Assembly (NCBI RefSeq): GCF_021646545.1
Contig: NZ_JAKIRP010000001.1
Location: 434,001-498,000 of the forward strand
Length of the DNA stretch: 64,000 nucleotides
From: Chitinophaga filiformis
Lineage (GTDB): Bacteria > Bacteroidota > Bacteroidia > Chitinophagales > Chitinophagaceae
Direction of reading: 5' to 3'
The notes beneath the pieces were generated by a model. The model did not search any database. It was not told the origin of the DNA and saw only the letters and a list, made by a program, of their open reading frames with translations. Made by a program: the position numbers and the translations under genes. This document shows, one piece after another, positions 1 through 8,287 of the stretch (positions are counted from its first letter, which is position 1; each line of letters begins with the position of its first letter).

Positions 1-87
1 AACTACTATTCTACTAAAAATGTAAAGCAAAACAAGTCTTCATCCAGACAGATGAATGGCAGAGTATTTTAATTAATACCGCATCCT

Positions 88-240
88 ATGAAAAGACTTT
101 TACTCTTTGTACTGGTGATATCCCTCACCGGACTATCCGCCTGCCGTACGCGGAAAACAGGTTGCCCTACTCCCCGCAAAAACTGGGGGGCCGAGAAACT
201 TCTGGACGAGATGAGCGCTCCCAAAAGGAAAAAACGTTGA
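88..240 (+). CDS. Small lipoprotein, 50 aa
   Basis: This short reading frame starts with ATG at 88 and ends with TGA at 240. It encodes a hydrophobic signal sequence ending in a lipobox (LSAC, Cys at about residue 19), followed by a short basic tail that includes CPTPRKNWGAEKLLDEM. Similar tiny lipoproteins with a CPxPRxNxGAEKLL-like tail are, to my recollection, common in Chitinophagaceae, but no function is known to me. It lies tail to tail with rsgA, which ends 38 bases away on the other strand. The lipobox and good codon structure make it a likely real gene. Its anchoring in a membrane is inferred from the lipobox only. Confidence 0.7.
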   Translation: MKRLLLFVLVISLTGLSACRTRKTGCPTPRKNWGAEKLLDEMSAPKRKKR

Positions 241-277
241 TACTATTACAGGGCTGGTCCTTTAGCAGGAATAACGA

Positions 278-1213
278 TCAGTATTGTTCTTCCTGTATGG
301 ACTCCAGGATGGTGGCATAGCTGACATACCTGTTCACGTCAATGTCTCCGGCATTCACCGCCTCTTTCACGGCACATCCGGGTTCGTTGATATGCAGGCA
401 GTTATTGAACTGGCACTGGGGTAAATATGGTAGCATTTCAAGGAAATAATGCGATAGCTCCGTTTTGGCGATATCTACAATACCAAACTCACGTACGCCC
501 GGTGTATCGATCAGTTTACCACCTGCAGGCAGGTCGTACATCTCTGCATATGTGGTGGTATGCAGCCCTTTCCCGCTCCATCCGCTCACAGCTTTGGTAC
601 GCAGGTCAAGGCCGGGCAATAAACGGTTGATCAGGGACGACTTACCTACACCGGAATGCCCTGACATCAGGGTGGTCTTATCCTTCATCTCAGCAACTAA
701 CTCCTCTATTCCCTGCTCTTTTTCTGCAGACACCAGCAGCACCTTATACCCGATGTCTTCATACAATGCCTGTAGTTCGGCAAACTTATCCAGGTCTTTC
801 TCTTTGTAAATATCCCGTTTGTTGAACACGAGCACCACAGGTATGTGGTACGCTGCGGCCGTTACAAGGAAACGGTCCATAAATCCGTTGGAAGTACGTG
901 GTTCCTTTACGGTACAGATCAGCATTGCCTGATCCAGGTTGGCTGCTACAATATGTTTCTGGTTCTTTTTATGGGGAGAACTGCGCACTATATAATTCCT
1001 GCGGTCCACTATTTCCGTGATCATCGCATTATTGGCGGTGGCATCTCCATCCTCCCGCACAATCTCTACAATATCGCCCACAGCAATAGGATTAGTAGAG
1101 GTAATATCCTCATCTATTTTCATTACGCCTTTAATTCGGGCCTGAAATACCTCCCCCGTAGTTGCTTTGGCTGTATACCAGCTGCCTGTGGATTTATAAA
1201 TAGTTGCTTGCAA
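278..1213 (-). CDS. rsgA: Ribosome small subunit-dependent GTPase A
   Basis: RsgA is a circularly permuted GTPase that helps the last steps of 30S ribosomal subunit maturation in the cytoplasm. The 311-residue protein has an N-terminal OB fold (about 1-75), then the permuted GTPase motifs in the order G4 (NKRD, 131-134), G5 (SAEKEQ, about 162), G1 (GHSGVGKSS, 185-193) and G3 (DTPG, 236-239). A C-terminal zinc site is formed by C267, C272, H274 and C280. The start must be TTG: an in-frame TAA lies four codons upstream, with no ATG or GTG between, and the next ATG would remove part of the OB fold. The reading KSTGSWY near the N terminus fits the family start. It is separated from the batA operon by a strong terminator. 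Confidence 0.96.
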   Translation of the reverse strand: MQATIYKSTGSWYTAKATTGEVFQARIKGVMKIDEDITSTNPIAVGDIVEIVREDGDATANNAMITEIVDRRNYIVRSSPHKKNQKHIVAANLDQAMLICTVKEPRTSNGFMDRFLVTAAAYHIPVVLVFNKRDIYKEKDLDKFAELQALYEDIGYKVLLVSAEKEQGIEELVAEMKDKTTLMSGHSGVGKSSLINRLLPGLDLRTKAVSGWSGKGLHTTTYAEMYDLPAGGKLIDTPGVREFGIVDIAKTELSHYFLEMLPYLPQCQFNNCLHINEPGCAVKEAVNAGDIDVNRYVSYATILESIQEEQY

Positions 1214-1313
1214 ATTCTCGTCTTAGTTATTTAGGCTGTAAAGTTAGGGGGTTTTTCGGATCAGTTGAAAAGTTACGGGGAAGTTGCGTGGATCGACTAC
1301 TTCGGCGGAATAG

Positions 1314-1357
1314 ATAAAAAACCAGGCCCCGGGGATTAAATTCCCGGGGCCTGGTTT
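1314..1357 (-). terminator. Rho-independent terminator of the moxR-batA operon
   Basis: A perfect inverted repeat (arm AAACCAGGCCCCGGG, loop of about 9 bases) is flanked by A-runs on its left and T-runs on its right. Read on the minus strand, it follows batA and ends in a T-tract, so it should stop transcription before rsgA. It could also work in the plus direction, but no plus-strand gene precedes it. Confidence 0.85.
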
Positions 1358-1372
1358 TTTATGTAAATCATT

Positions 1373-2383
1373 TTACGGCAGACTTCTGAAAGCTGTGTAC
1401 CTCAGCACCACTTCCAGCAGCATACATGCCAGCGCCAGCATCGCCAGCGGGAAGAAGTGTTCTGCAAAACGTTTGTAGGAAGTGATCTCTACTTTAGTTT
1501 TCTCCAGCTTATCGATCTCACCGTAGATATTTTCCAGCTCTTTGTTGTTGGTAGCCCTGAAATATTTACCTCCTGTTTCTGCAGAGATCTTTTTCATCAG
1601 CGGCTCATCCAGCTGTACATCCTGCATCTGCATCTGTATAGAACCATCAGGCATTGTCATCGGGAAAGGTGCTTTGCCTACAGTACCTACACCGATGGTG
1701 TACACACGGATCTTGAACGCCTTACTGATTTCCAGTGCTGTGAGCGGATCTATGAGACCGGTATTGTTAACACCATCCGTCAGCAGGATGATCACTTTAC
1801 TTTTAGCTTTGCTGGTACGCAGACGGTCTACGGAAGTTGCCAGCCCCATACCGATAGCTGTACCGTCCTGCAGCATACCACTTTTTACCAGTGCGATCTG
1901 GTTTTTCAGCACACCATGATCTGTTGTGATAGGGCACTGGGTAAAGCTTTCTCCGGAGAAGATCACCAGACCGATACGGTCACTGATACGGCTGTCGACG
2001 AAGTTCATCGCCACTTTCTTAGCAGCCTCCAGTCTGTCCGGCTGCAGGTCCTGCGCCAGCATACTACCCGAAATGTCGATCGCCATCACAATGTCTATAC
2101 CTTCACTGTCGATACTTTCGGAGGTATTGTTGGTTTGCGGTCTGGCCAATGCTACTACCAGAGCGGTAAAAGCCAGGAGGCGCAGTACAAGTAGTACGGG
2201 ACGCATTGTCACCTTCCATGAAACAGGCAGTCCTTTCAATCCCTGCAGGGAAGACATTTCCATGGCTGCCTGCCGCCTTTGCTGCCGGGCAATGTACCAG
2301 TAGATCATCACTGGTATCAGTGCCAGTAGCCCGAAGAAGGCGGGATGGGCAAATTCAATACTTTTCCAGATCGAAAAATCCAT
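1373..2383 (-). CDS. batA: BatA-like von Willebrand factor A membrane protein
   Basis: The 336-residue protein has two N-terminal membrane segments (about 12-31 and 62-80), a von Willebrand A domain facing the periplasm (about 95-290), and a C-terminal membrane helix (about 308-331). The metal-dependent adhesion motif DISGS is at 103-107, with the supporting TDG motif further on. This domain plan is that of BatA from the Bacteroides aerotolerance operon, thought to work with MoxR ATPases on envelope proteins. It is the last gene of the moxR-DUF58-BatD-like-batA run and is followed directly by a terminator, so batB, batC and the usual batD are not in this cluster. The function in stress resistance is known for relatives and inferred here. 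Confidence 0.85.
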   Translation of the reverse strand: MDFSIWKSIEFAHPAFFGLLALIPVMIYWYIARQQRRQAAMEMSSLQGLKGLPVSWKVTMRPVLLVLRLLAFTALVVALARPQTNNTSESIDSEGIDIVMAIDISGSMLAQDLQPDRLEAAKKVAMNFVDSRISDRIGLVIFSGESFTQCPITTDHGVLKNQIALVKSGMLQDGTAIGMGLATSVDRLRTSKAKSKVIILLTDGVNNTGLIDPLTALEISKAFKIRVYTIGVGTVGKAPFPMTMPDGSIQMQMQDVQLDEPLMKKISAETGGKYFRATNNKELENIYGEIDKLEKTKVEITSYKRFAEHFFPLAMLALACMLLEVVLRYTAFRSLP

Positions 2384-2421
2384 TTATTAATAATAATTTC
2401 TCTTTTGATGGAGCGACCCGC

Positions 2422-3408
2422 TTACGCAGGATGCTTTGTTTCTTCTTTCCCGGCTTCTGCTACTGCTGCTTTTTCTGCTGCAGGCTTCGTCCATTCCACA
2501 ATTTCCTGCGCATGCTGCATAGCACCTTCATGCTCTTCCGGAGATGGTGTCAGTTTTGCAAACTTCGCCAGGTCTGCCAGGCTTAACAGGCTGCGTAGTT
2601 TATCACGCTGCTGGTTCAGGATGGTGACTGGTTTGATATGTTGCAATAACTCTTCCGATGTCTGCTCCAGTGCCGGAATATTAAACTGCTGCTCAAAATA
2701 GGTACGCAGAATATCCGTAAGCCGGGTGTAATACTGTTTGATATCGCCCTGCTGCCATACCTTTTCCGATTTTAGCTGCTGCAGTTGCTGCAACGCTATT
2801 TCGTAAGGTGGCACCACAGCAGCTACAGGTACCGGCGCTACTTTTTTCGGCCTGCTGCGGAAATATACGATGAGGCCTACTGCCACCAGCGCTACGGTAA
2901 TACCGATGGCAAAGTACAGCCAGTAATCCCAGAAGCTCCAACCTACAGTACGCACACCTTTAATAGGTTTGAACGCTTTTGTGGTATCTACTTCAACGGT
3001 ATTTACGTCAATGCTTAATGGTCCGGTGAAGGCTGAATCTGTAATATTACCGGCACTTACCAGGTCAAAACGCAGGGCTGGAATATCCCAGCGGCCCGAG
3101 TCAAAACTGGTCAGCACAATGGTCTGGCCTAACAGCTTTGTATTTCCCTGTGCAGTGGTATCCAGCGGGGAACGGCGTACTACCTCAAAATGTCCGAAGG
3201 AATCAGGGATCTGTGGAAACACCACATTCACGCCTTGCGGAGGCATACTGGCAGACAGCCGAAGCTTCACCTGCTCGCCAAGACGGATCCTGTCAGTATC
3301 AGCCTGCGCTTTTACATCCACCTGCTGGGCGGAAGCAACAAAGGGCGCGAGGACGAATCCTAACAGGAAGAAAAAAATAAGACGTTTAACTATAATCGGT
3401 TTAACCAT
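2422..3408 (-). CDS. BatD-like membrane protein of the MoxR/Bat operon
   Basis: This 328-residue protein has a signal peptide (cleavage likely after FVASAQ, about residue 28), a beta-rich periplasmic domain (about 30-155) resembling BatD or oxygen-tolerance domains, one membrane helix (about 160-188), and a cytoplasmic alpha-helical tail (about 200-310) that resembles DUF4381-type tails. It lies between DUF58 (26 bases upstream) and batA (38 bases downstream) on the same strand. Proteins with this plan are usual between DUF58 and BatA in Bacteroidota. Its biochemical role is unknown; a partner or scaffold for the von Willebrand A proteins is the common guess. The family assignment rests on layout and context rather than on a decisive motif. 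Confidence 0.6.
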   Translation of the reverse strand: MVKPIIVKRLIFFFLLGFVLAPFVASAQQVDVKAQADTDRIRLGEQVKLRLSASMPPQGVNVVFPQIPDSFGHFEVVRRSPLDTTAQGNTKLLGQTIVLTSFDSGRWDIPALRFDLVSAGNITDSAFTGPLSIDVNTVEVDTTKAFKPIKGVRTVGWSFWDYWLYFAIGITVALVAVGLIVYFRSRPKKVAPVPVAAVVPPYEIALQQLQQLKSEKVWQQGDIKQYYTRLTDILRTYFEQQFNIPALEQTSEELLQHIKPVTILNQQRDKLRSLLSLADLAKFAKLTPSPEEHEGAMQHAQEIVEWTKPAAEKAAVAEAGKEETKHPA

Positions 3409-3434
3409 GTTAGTACTTGCTCAGCTTTAAACTA

Positions 3435-4298
3435 TCACCTGTTTACGAAAAAGGATTGTAAGGCTTTTACATAATCTTCATCCGTACGTATGCTGATAAG
3501 CTCCGCACCACTTTTCTTGAAAGAGTTACGGCAATATTGCACATGCTGATGGAACTGCTGGGTATAATACTGCTGCACTTTCTTGTCAGAAGAATCCACC
3601 CACTGACGTTCGCCTGTTTCCAGGTCATTCATCTGGATCAGGCCTACAGACGGCAATTCTTTATCGCGCTGATCGTAAATGTGAACGCCTACCATATCAT
3701 GCCTTTTGGATGCAATGTTCAGTGCATCCTGGTAACTACCGGTCAGGAAGTCACTCATCAGGAACACGATGCTCCTTTTCTTGTTGGCATTGTTGAAGAA
3801 ACGAAGTGTCTCTTTGATATTGGTGCCTTTGCGTTTAGGTTCGAACGATATCAGTTCACGGATGATGAACAGGATATGCGATTTACCTTTTTTAGGCGGG
3901 ATATATTTCTCTACACCATCACTAAAGAAGATAACACCTACTTTATCGTTGTTGTTGATAGCGGAAAACGCGAGTACGGCACACAATTCGGTCATCATGT
4001 TCCGCTTGTTCTGCTTGGCGGTACCAAAGATGGAACTTTCACTCACATCCACCATCAGCATCACGGTGAGCTCACGTTCCTCTTCGAAGACTTTTACGAA
4101 CGGGTGATTGAACCGCGCAGTCACGTTCCAGTCGATGGACCGGATATCATCTCCGAACTGGTATTCCCTTACTTCACTGAAAGACATACCACGGCCTTTG
4201 AAAGCACTGTGATATTCCCCTGAGAATATATGATTGGAGAGGCCTCTGGTCTTTATTTCCAGCCGCCTTACTCTTTTTAGTATTTCTGCAGTATCCAC
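3435..4298 (-). CDS. DUF58 domain protein of the MoxR operon
   Basis: The protein (287 aa) carries the DUF58 signature around residues 36-66: GRGMSFSEVREYQFGDD followed by RSIDWNVTARF. A von Willebrand A-like fold follows, with DVSES at about 85-89 as a metal-site-like motif. DUF58 proteins are encoded next to MoxR ATPases, where they are presumed to be partners in assembly or activation of envelope complexes. The start codon is GTG at 4298; the resulting N terminus (MDTAEILKRVRRLEIKTRGL) matches the conserved beginning of the family, so the non-ATG start is credible. No membrane segment is evident, so it is probably cytoplasmic. Confidence 0.88.
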   Translation of the reverse strand: MDTAEILKRVRRLEIKTRGLSNHIFSGEYHSAFKGRGMSFSEVREYQFGDDIRSIDWNVTARFNHPFVKVFEEERELTVMLMVDVSESSIFGTAKQNKRNMMTELCAVLAFSAINNNDKVGVIFFSDGVEKYIPPKKGKSHILFIIRELISFEPKRKGTNIKETLRFFNNANKKRSIVFLMSDFLTGSYQDALNIASKRHDMVGVHIYDQRDKELPSVGLIQMNDLETGERQWVDSSDKKVQQYYTQQFHQHVQYCRNSFKKSGAELISIRTDEDYVKALQSFFVNR

Positions 4299-4349
4299 CG
4301 GTAATGATTAAAATGAATAATGATTCGCACACCTGCCCCACAGCACCTA

Positions 4350-5348
4350 TCAAGGTACTTCAACTGCATTCAGGATCTCGCTGAGGATGTTCTCGCTGGT
4401 CACATTTTCGGCTTCTGCTTCATAGGTAAGACCTACACGGTGACGCATTACATCAAAACAGATGCTGCGCACGTCCTCAGGGATCACATAACCTCTGCGT
4501 TTAGTGAATGCATATGCTTTAGCTGCCATTGCAAGACTGATACTTGCCCTTGGTGAACCACCATAAGAGATCAGCGGTTTCAGTTTCTGCAGCTTGTAGT
4601 CTTCCGGATTACGCGTAGCAAACACGATATCGATGATGTAACGTTCAATCTTTTCATCCATGTATACCTCACGTACCAGTTTACGTGCGGCAATGATATC
4701 TGCAGGCTGTACCACCGGATTGATAGTGGCAGTAGCTGTAGGATTCAGGTTCTGACGGATGATGTGACGCTCTTCATCTTTCGTAGGATAACCGATCGTT
4801 ACTTTCAGCATAAAACGGTCTACCTGCGCTTCAGGCAGCATGTAGGTACCTTCCTGCTCGATCGGGTTCTGGGTAGCCAGTACCAGGAACGGATCATCGA
4901 GTTTAAAGGTGGTGTCGCCGATAGTGATCTGTCTTTCCTGCATCGCTTCCAGCAGGGCACTCTGTACTTTTGCCGGGGCACGGTTGATCTCATCCGCCAG
5001 GATAAAGTTGGCGAAGATAGGACCACGGCGTACCACAAACTCATTCTTTTGCTGGTTATATATCATCGTACCTACCACGTCGGCCGGCAACAGGTCCGGC
5101 GTAAACTGAATACGGCTGAATTTCGCATTAATAGCAGATGACAGGGACTTAATGGACAATGTTTTTGCCAGACCGGGCACCCCTTCCAGCAGTACGTGAC
5201 CACCTGCCAGCAGGCCGATAAGCAACCTTTCTACCATGTAACGCTGACCAACGATCACCTTACCCAGTTCGAGGTTCAACAGGTCCACAAATGCGCTGGC
5301 CTGATGGATCTTTTCGTTCAATTGACGGATATCCGATGTATTCTCCAT
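4350..5348 (-). CDS. MoxR-family AAA+ ATPase
   Basis: This 332-residue AAA+ ATPase has a Walker A motif (GVPGLAKT, 56-63), a Walker B motif (ILADE, 116-120), a following NRAPAK stretch, and a sensor-1 region with ATQNPIEQEGTY. These features identify the MoxR subfamily, which acts as a chaperone-like ATPase for von Willebrand A proteins. It is the first gene of a minus-strand operon running to batA at 1373. The gap to DUF58 is 51 bases. The promoter must lie in 5349-5660, which it shares with the divergent gene at 5661. Confidence 0.95.
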   Translation of the reverse strand: MENTSDIRQLNEKIHQASAFVDLLNLELGKVIVGQRYMVERLLIGLLAGGHVLLEGVPGLAKTLSIKSLSSAINAKFSRIQFTPDLLPADVVGTMIYNQQKNEFVVRRGPIFANFILADEINRAPAKVQSALLEAMQERQITIGDTTFKLDDPFLVLATQNPIEQEGTYMLPEAQVDRFMLKVTIGYPTKDEERHIIRQNLNPTATATINPVVQPADIIAARKLVREVYMDEKIERYIIDIVFATRNPEDYKLQKLKPLISYGGSPRASISLAMAAKAYAFTKRRGYVIPEDVRSICFDVMRHRVGLTYEAEAENVTSENILSEILNAVEVP

Positions 5349-5660
5349 GCTTATATATTATTTACAAGTTTGCTAAAGTAAACATTCCGGCGGTAAAACC
5401 TTACGCCCAGCGCCAGCTTTGCCCGTTAAAATGCTGTTAATAATAACATTATAAATGACAAATTACGAATTACGTTCATGATTATCAGGGAACTGCGGTT
5501 TTTCAGGTTTTCCTTATATCAGAAAATGGTCATTCATAAGTCTCACTAACTCATCCGTCCAAATTAATAAAGCCTGAGCATATTTATATCATCTTTTTTT
5601 ATAACGTACATTTGCAAACGTAACTTCTCCATACGGAGCTCATAATTAAATATTTAGAAG
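5349..5660. promoter_or_regulatory. Divergent intergenic region between moxR and the gene at 5661
   Basis: No gene is visible in these 312 bases. A Bacteroidota-type -7 element TACATTTG is at 5607-5614 in the plus direction and would start transcription near 5618, about 43 bases before the ATG at 5661. A clear -33 TTTG was not found; a TATTTAT stretch occupies that place. I could not define the moxR promoter on the minus strand; an imperfect TACTTTAGC is present close to its start. Confidence 0.45.
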
Positions 5661-6002
5661 ATGCAGGAAGAATTCGCGCAGCAATGGAAACGGGTGGAGG
5701 ATATGCTGACTGAACGTTTCGGGAAGACGCCGAACATGGAAGCGATCCTTTTTTTAATAGGAATCCAGGAACTGGGCCACATAAAAAAGAAATTCACCAA
5801 AGAGCAGAAACAGGACCTCATGCACGTGGCCACCTGTACGCTGCTTAGCCAGAGTGGCTATTATGAACTGGAAGGATATGACAAGGATGGCTGGCCTCAT
5901 TTTAAAGAAGCCCAACCCGTTCCTAAAATGAATATGGTTGAGCAGGAAAGATTTCTGCAGGAACATATCATTGCCTACTTTGATGATCTTGAGGGGCGCT
6001 GA
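5661..6002 (+). CDS. Conserved hypothetical protein, 113 aa
   Basis: A soluble, largely helical protein of 113 residues without signal peptide or membrane segment. I do not recognise a named domain. Conserved-looking stretches are FGKTPNMEAILFLIGIQELG near residues 19-38 and an acidic, aromatic C terminus. It is preceded by a good TAnnTTTG promoter element and followed 33 bases later by a GNAT acetyltransferase on the same strand, so the two may be cotranscribed. Codon use is like the neighbours. It is likely a real gene of unknown function. Confidence 0.75.
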   Translation: MQEEFAQQWKRVEDMLTERFGKTPNMEAILFLIGIQELGHIKKKFTKEQKQDLMHVATCTLLSQSGYYELEGYDKDGWPHFKEAQPVPKMNMVEQERFLQEHIIAYFDDLEGR

Positions 6003-6035
6003 CAGCGCTTCTCTTTTTTCTTAAGCAATCAACCC

Positions 6036-6566
6036 ATGACGATGCCTTCACACCATATCGCCCCCATTACTCCCGGACAGCTAGACACATTGGTACAACT
6101 GGAAAAGCAGACCTTTACGGAAACCTTTAATGGCACTTATACCCCGGAAGATCTTGCAGCCTTTTTGCGTGATAAGAAAAGCAGGGAAGTCCTGGCCGAA
6201 GAAATGGCAAGCCCCGGCGCCCTCTTCTTTATACTCTGGCATCAGGATGCACCTGCCGGTTTCCTGAAGTTAAACCTGCATAAACAACCGGACAGCGACG
6301 GACCACTGCCCACACCTGTCATGGAAGTAGAGAAGATATATATGCTGCAACAGTTTCAGGGCCTGGGTCTCGGCAAACTACTCATTGAACACAGTTACCG
6401 GATCGCCGCAGAGAACGCGATCACGACAATCTGGCTCGGGGTTTGGGAACATAATCTTAAGGCTATCCGTTTTTATCAGCAACAGGGATTCGAAAAGTTC
6501 GGAGAACATTTCTTCCATATCGGAAACCAGGTTGATACCGACTGGCTCATGAAAAAACATTTATAA
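6036..6566 (+). CDS. GNAT-family N-acetyltransferase
   Basis: The 176-residue protein matches the GNAT fold: an N-terminal region (PGQLDTLVQLEKQTF), a central beta strand before the acetyl-CoA loop, and motif A at about 102-116 (MLQQFQGLGLGKLLI), whose QxxGLG core binds the pyrophosphate of acetyl-CoA. A C-terminal WLGVWEHNLKAIRFYQQQGF stretch is motif B. Relatives acetylate small amines, polyamines, or protein N termini; the substrate cannot be told from sequence. It lies between a hypothetical gene and a cyclophilin, which follows after 12 bases, suggesting cotranscription. Confidence 0.9.
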   Translation: MTMPSHHIAPITPGQLDTLVQLEKQTFTETFNGTYTPEDLAAFLRDKKSREVLAEEMASPGALFFILWHQDAPAGFLKLNLHKQPDSDGPLPTPVMEVEKIYMLQQFQGLGLGKLLIEHSYRIAAENAITTIWLGVWEHNLKAIRFYQQQGFEKFGEHFFHIGNQVDTDWLMKKHL

Positions 6567-6578
6567 TAAATCACCCGC

Positions 6579-7238
6579 ATGAAAAGACTGCTACTCCTGC
6601 TGCTATTGTTACTTTCCTTTGGTACCACTACGGCCAAGAACCGTAAAGTAAAAGTCATCACACCCTATGGCACCATGATCATCCGACTGTATGATCAAAC
6701 CCCGCTGCACAGGGACAACTTCATTAAACTGGTGAAGGCCCGTTTTTATGACAGTACACTGTTTCACCGTGTTATCAATACCTTCATGATACAGGGCGGA
6801 GACCCCGAATCAAAACATGCGCAGCCAGGCGCTATGCTGGGTAATGGAGATGTGAATTATACTATTCCTGCTGAATTCCAGCTGGACCTCTATCATATAA
6901 AAGGCGCACTGGCGGCTGCGCGTGATGACAATCCAACCAAAGCAAGTTCGGGCTGTCAGTTCTACATTGTACAGGGGAAGAAGTGGACAGACGAACAGTT
7001 GGACCAACTGGAGAAAACCCGCCTGGGAGGCCGTAAGATACCGGTAGATCAAAGGGAACATTATAAGAACATCGGCGGTACTCCGCAGCTGGACCAGAGT
7101 TATACGATATTCGGACAGGTAGTGAAAGGGCTCGATGTGATCGATAAGATCGCAACGCAAAAAACTGATGCAAACAATCGTCCGTTAGCAGACGTGCCCA
7201 TGAAAATTAGATTGATACATAAATTCCTTTTCTTCTAG
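6579..7238 (+). CDS. Exported cyclophilin-type peptidyl-prolyl isomerase
   Basis: This 219-residue protein has a leucine-rich signal peptide (1-19) followed by a cyclophilin domain. Catalytic Arg is R64 in LFHRVI; FMIQGGD (69-75) and QFYIVQG (127-133) line the proline pocket. An insertion of about 40 residues (134-172) between the QFYI and the final strands makes it longer than minimal bacterial cyclophilins and is common in Bacteroidota periplasmic forms. It should speed proline isomerisation during folding of envelope proteins. No typical lipobox Cys is present, so it is probably soluble in the periplasm. It sits at the end of a three-gene run that starts at 5661. Confidence 0.93.
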   Translation: MKRLLLLLLLLLSFGTTTAKNRKVKVITPYGTMIIRLYDQTPLHRDNFIKLVKARFYDSTLFHRVINTFMIQGGDPESKHAQPGAMLGNGDVNYTIPAEFQLDLYHIKGALAAARDDNPTKASSGCQFYIVQGKKWTDEQLDQLEKTRLGGRKIPVDQREHYKNIGGTPQLDQSYTIFGQVVKGLDVIDKIATQKTDANNRPLADVPMKIRLIHKFLFF

Positions 7239-7294
7239 TATCACTGTTCTCAATTGGAATTTCCTTAATTTTACCGCTTAAAATCAAACTTGCC

Positions 7295-7675
7295 ATGAAT
7301 TTTCCATCAAACCTGCGTTACACTAAAGACCACGAATGGGTTCTCCTGGAAGGTAATACAGCTACCGTTGGTATTACTGAATTTGCGCAACGCGAATTGG
7401 GTGATATCGTTTTTGTAGATATCAATACTGTCGGTAAAGACCTCGCTGCTGAAGATGTATTCGGCACCGTAGAAGCTGTAAAAACTGTATCCGACCTGTT
7501 CCTGCCTGTTTCCGGTACTATCAAAGAAATCAATCCGGAACTGGACAGTTCTCCCGAACTGGTGAATCAGGAGCCTTATGGTCAGGGTTGGATGATCAAA
7601 ATGACCGTTAACAATCCTGCTGATGTAGAAGGTCTGCTGGATGCAGCTGCTTATCAGTCTCTGGTTGGCGAATAA
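7295..7675 (+). CDS. gcvH: Glycine cleavage system H protein
   Basis: GcvH is the lipoyl carrier that shuttles the aminomethyl group between the P, T and L proteins of the glycine cleavage system. The 126-residue protein has the usual length and the lipoylation site K63 in [12 protein letters not shown]. The N terminus ([10 protein letters not shown]) and the [16 protein letters not shown] strand are typical. An element TAATTTTA at 7266-7273, close to the Bacteroidota -7 consensus, sits 21 bases before the ATG. gcvP and gcvT are not in the window. A VanZ-like gene follows, separated by a long hairpin. Confidence 0.97.
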   Translation: MNFPSNLRYTKDHEWVLLEGNTATVGITEFAQRELGDIVFVDINTVGKDLAAEDVFGTVEAVKTVSDLFLPVSGTIKEINPELDSSPELVNQEPYGQGWMIKMTVNNPADVEGLLDAAAYQSLVGE

Positions 7676-7727
7676 TCCGCTCCACTCCACGATATTTTAA
7701 TAAAAGGTTAAAAAGGATATAACCCTG

Positions 7728-7778
7728 CAAAGTTTAAGGTTATAAGGTTGTCAGCAACTTTATAACCTTATAACTTTA
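7728..7778. repeat. Long near-perfect inverted repeat between gcvH and the VanZ-like gene
   Basis: Two arms of about 22 bases pair almost completely around a TCAG loop (7751-7754). The left arm contains AAGGTTATAAGGTTG and the right arm CAACTTTATAACCTTAT. The structure is AT-rich, has no T-tract directly after it, and ends about 20 bases before the next start codon. It could be a weak terminator, an RNA-processing site, or the remnant of a small repeated element. Confidence 0.6.
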
Positions 7779-7796
7779 CAGACTAAACTACTGCAG

Positions 7797-8186
7797 ATGC
7801 CAGCAATGAGAATTATTCGATATTATCTGCCAGCCATCATCTGGATATTACTGGTACTGTATGTATGTACGATACCCGGTGAGAAGATCCCGTCTTCTCC
7901 CTTGTTCGAAAAGATCCATATGGATAAGATCGTGCATTTTGGTCTGTTCGGGGGGACTGTGTTCTTCCTGTGTCTGGGTGTATATCTGCAAAAAAGGGAG
8001 CTCTCCAAATTCACCCTCACTATCATTGCCCTTTCAGCGGCATTTTATGGTCTTGCTATTGAATATATCCAGAAGTATATCGCTGTTCGCCGCAGCTTTG
8101 ACATGAGTGATGTAGCTGCAGATACTGTTGGCGCCATAGCTGGTATCATTGCATTTAACCTGGTTAGAAAGTGGTGGCTGAAATAA
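7797..8186 (+). CDS. VanZ-like family membrane protein
   Basis: A 129-residue protein with four predicted membrane segments (about 7-25, 44-62, 73-92 and 104-122). Motifs seen in VanZ-like proteins are DKIVHFGLFGG in the second helix region and the final FDMSDVAADTVGAIAG stretch. The family is named after a teicoplanin-resistance protein but its function in most bacteria is unknown; a lipid or cell wall role is guessed. Two ATG codons (7797 and 7806) could serve as start. It follows gcvH, an arrangement I recall as common in Bacteroidota. Confidence 0.85.
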   Translation: MPAMRIIRYYLPAIIWILLVLYVCTIPGEKIPSSPLFEKIHMDKIVHFGLFGGTVFFLCLGVYLQKRELSKFTLTIIALSAAFYGLAIEYIQKYIAVRRSFDMSDVAADTVGAIAGIIAFNLVRKWWLK

Positions 8187-8228
8187 GGAGCGATGTGTTT
8201 GTAGCCCCGGGGAGACAACCCCGCGAAC

Positions 8229-8260
8229 CAAAAAAAAATGCCCCCGCTTGAGCGGAGGCA
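8229..8260 (-). terminator. Terminator of the OmpA-like lipoprotein gene
   Basis: The stem GCCCCCGCT / AGCGGAGGC (8240-8248 and 8251-8259, one mismatch) is preceded on the plus strand by a run of A at 8230-8238. On the minus strand this gives a hairpin followed by a T-tract, 29 bases after the stop codon of the OmpA-like gene. Confidence 0.8.
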
Positions 8261-8287
8261 CCATATAATAATAATATCAGTCAAATA

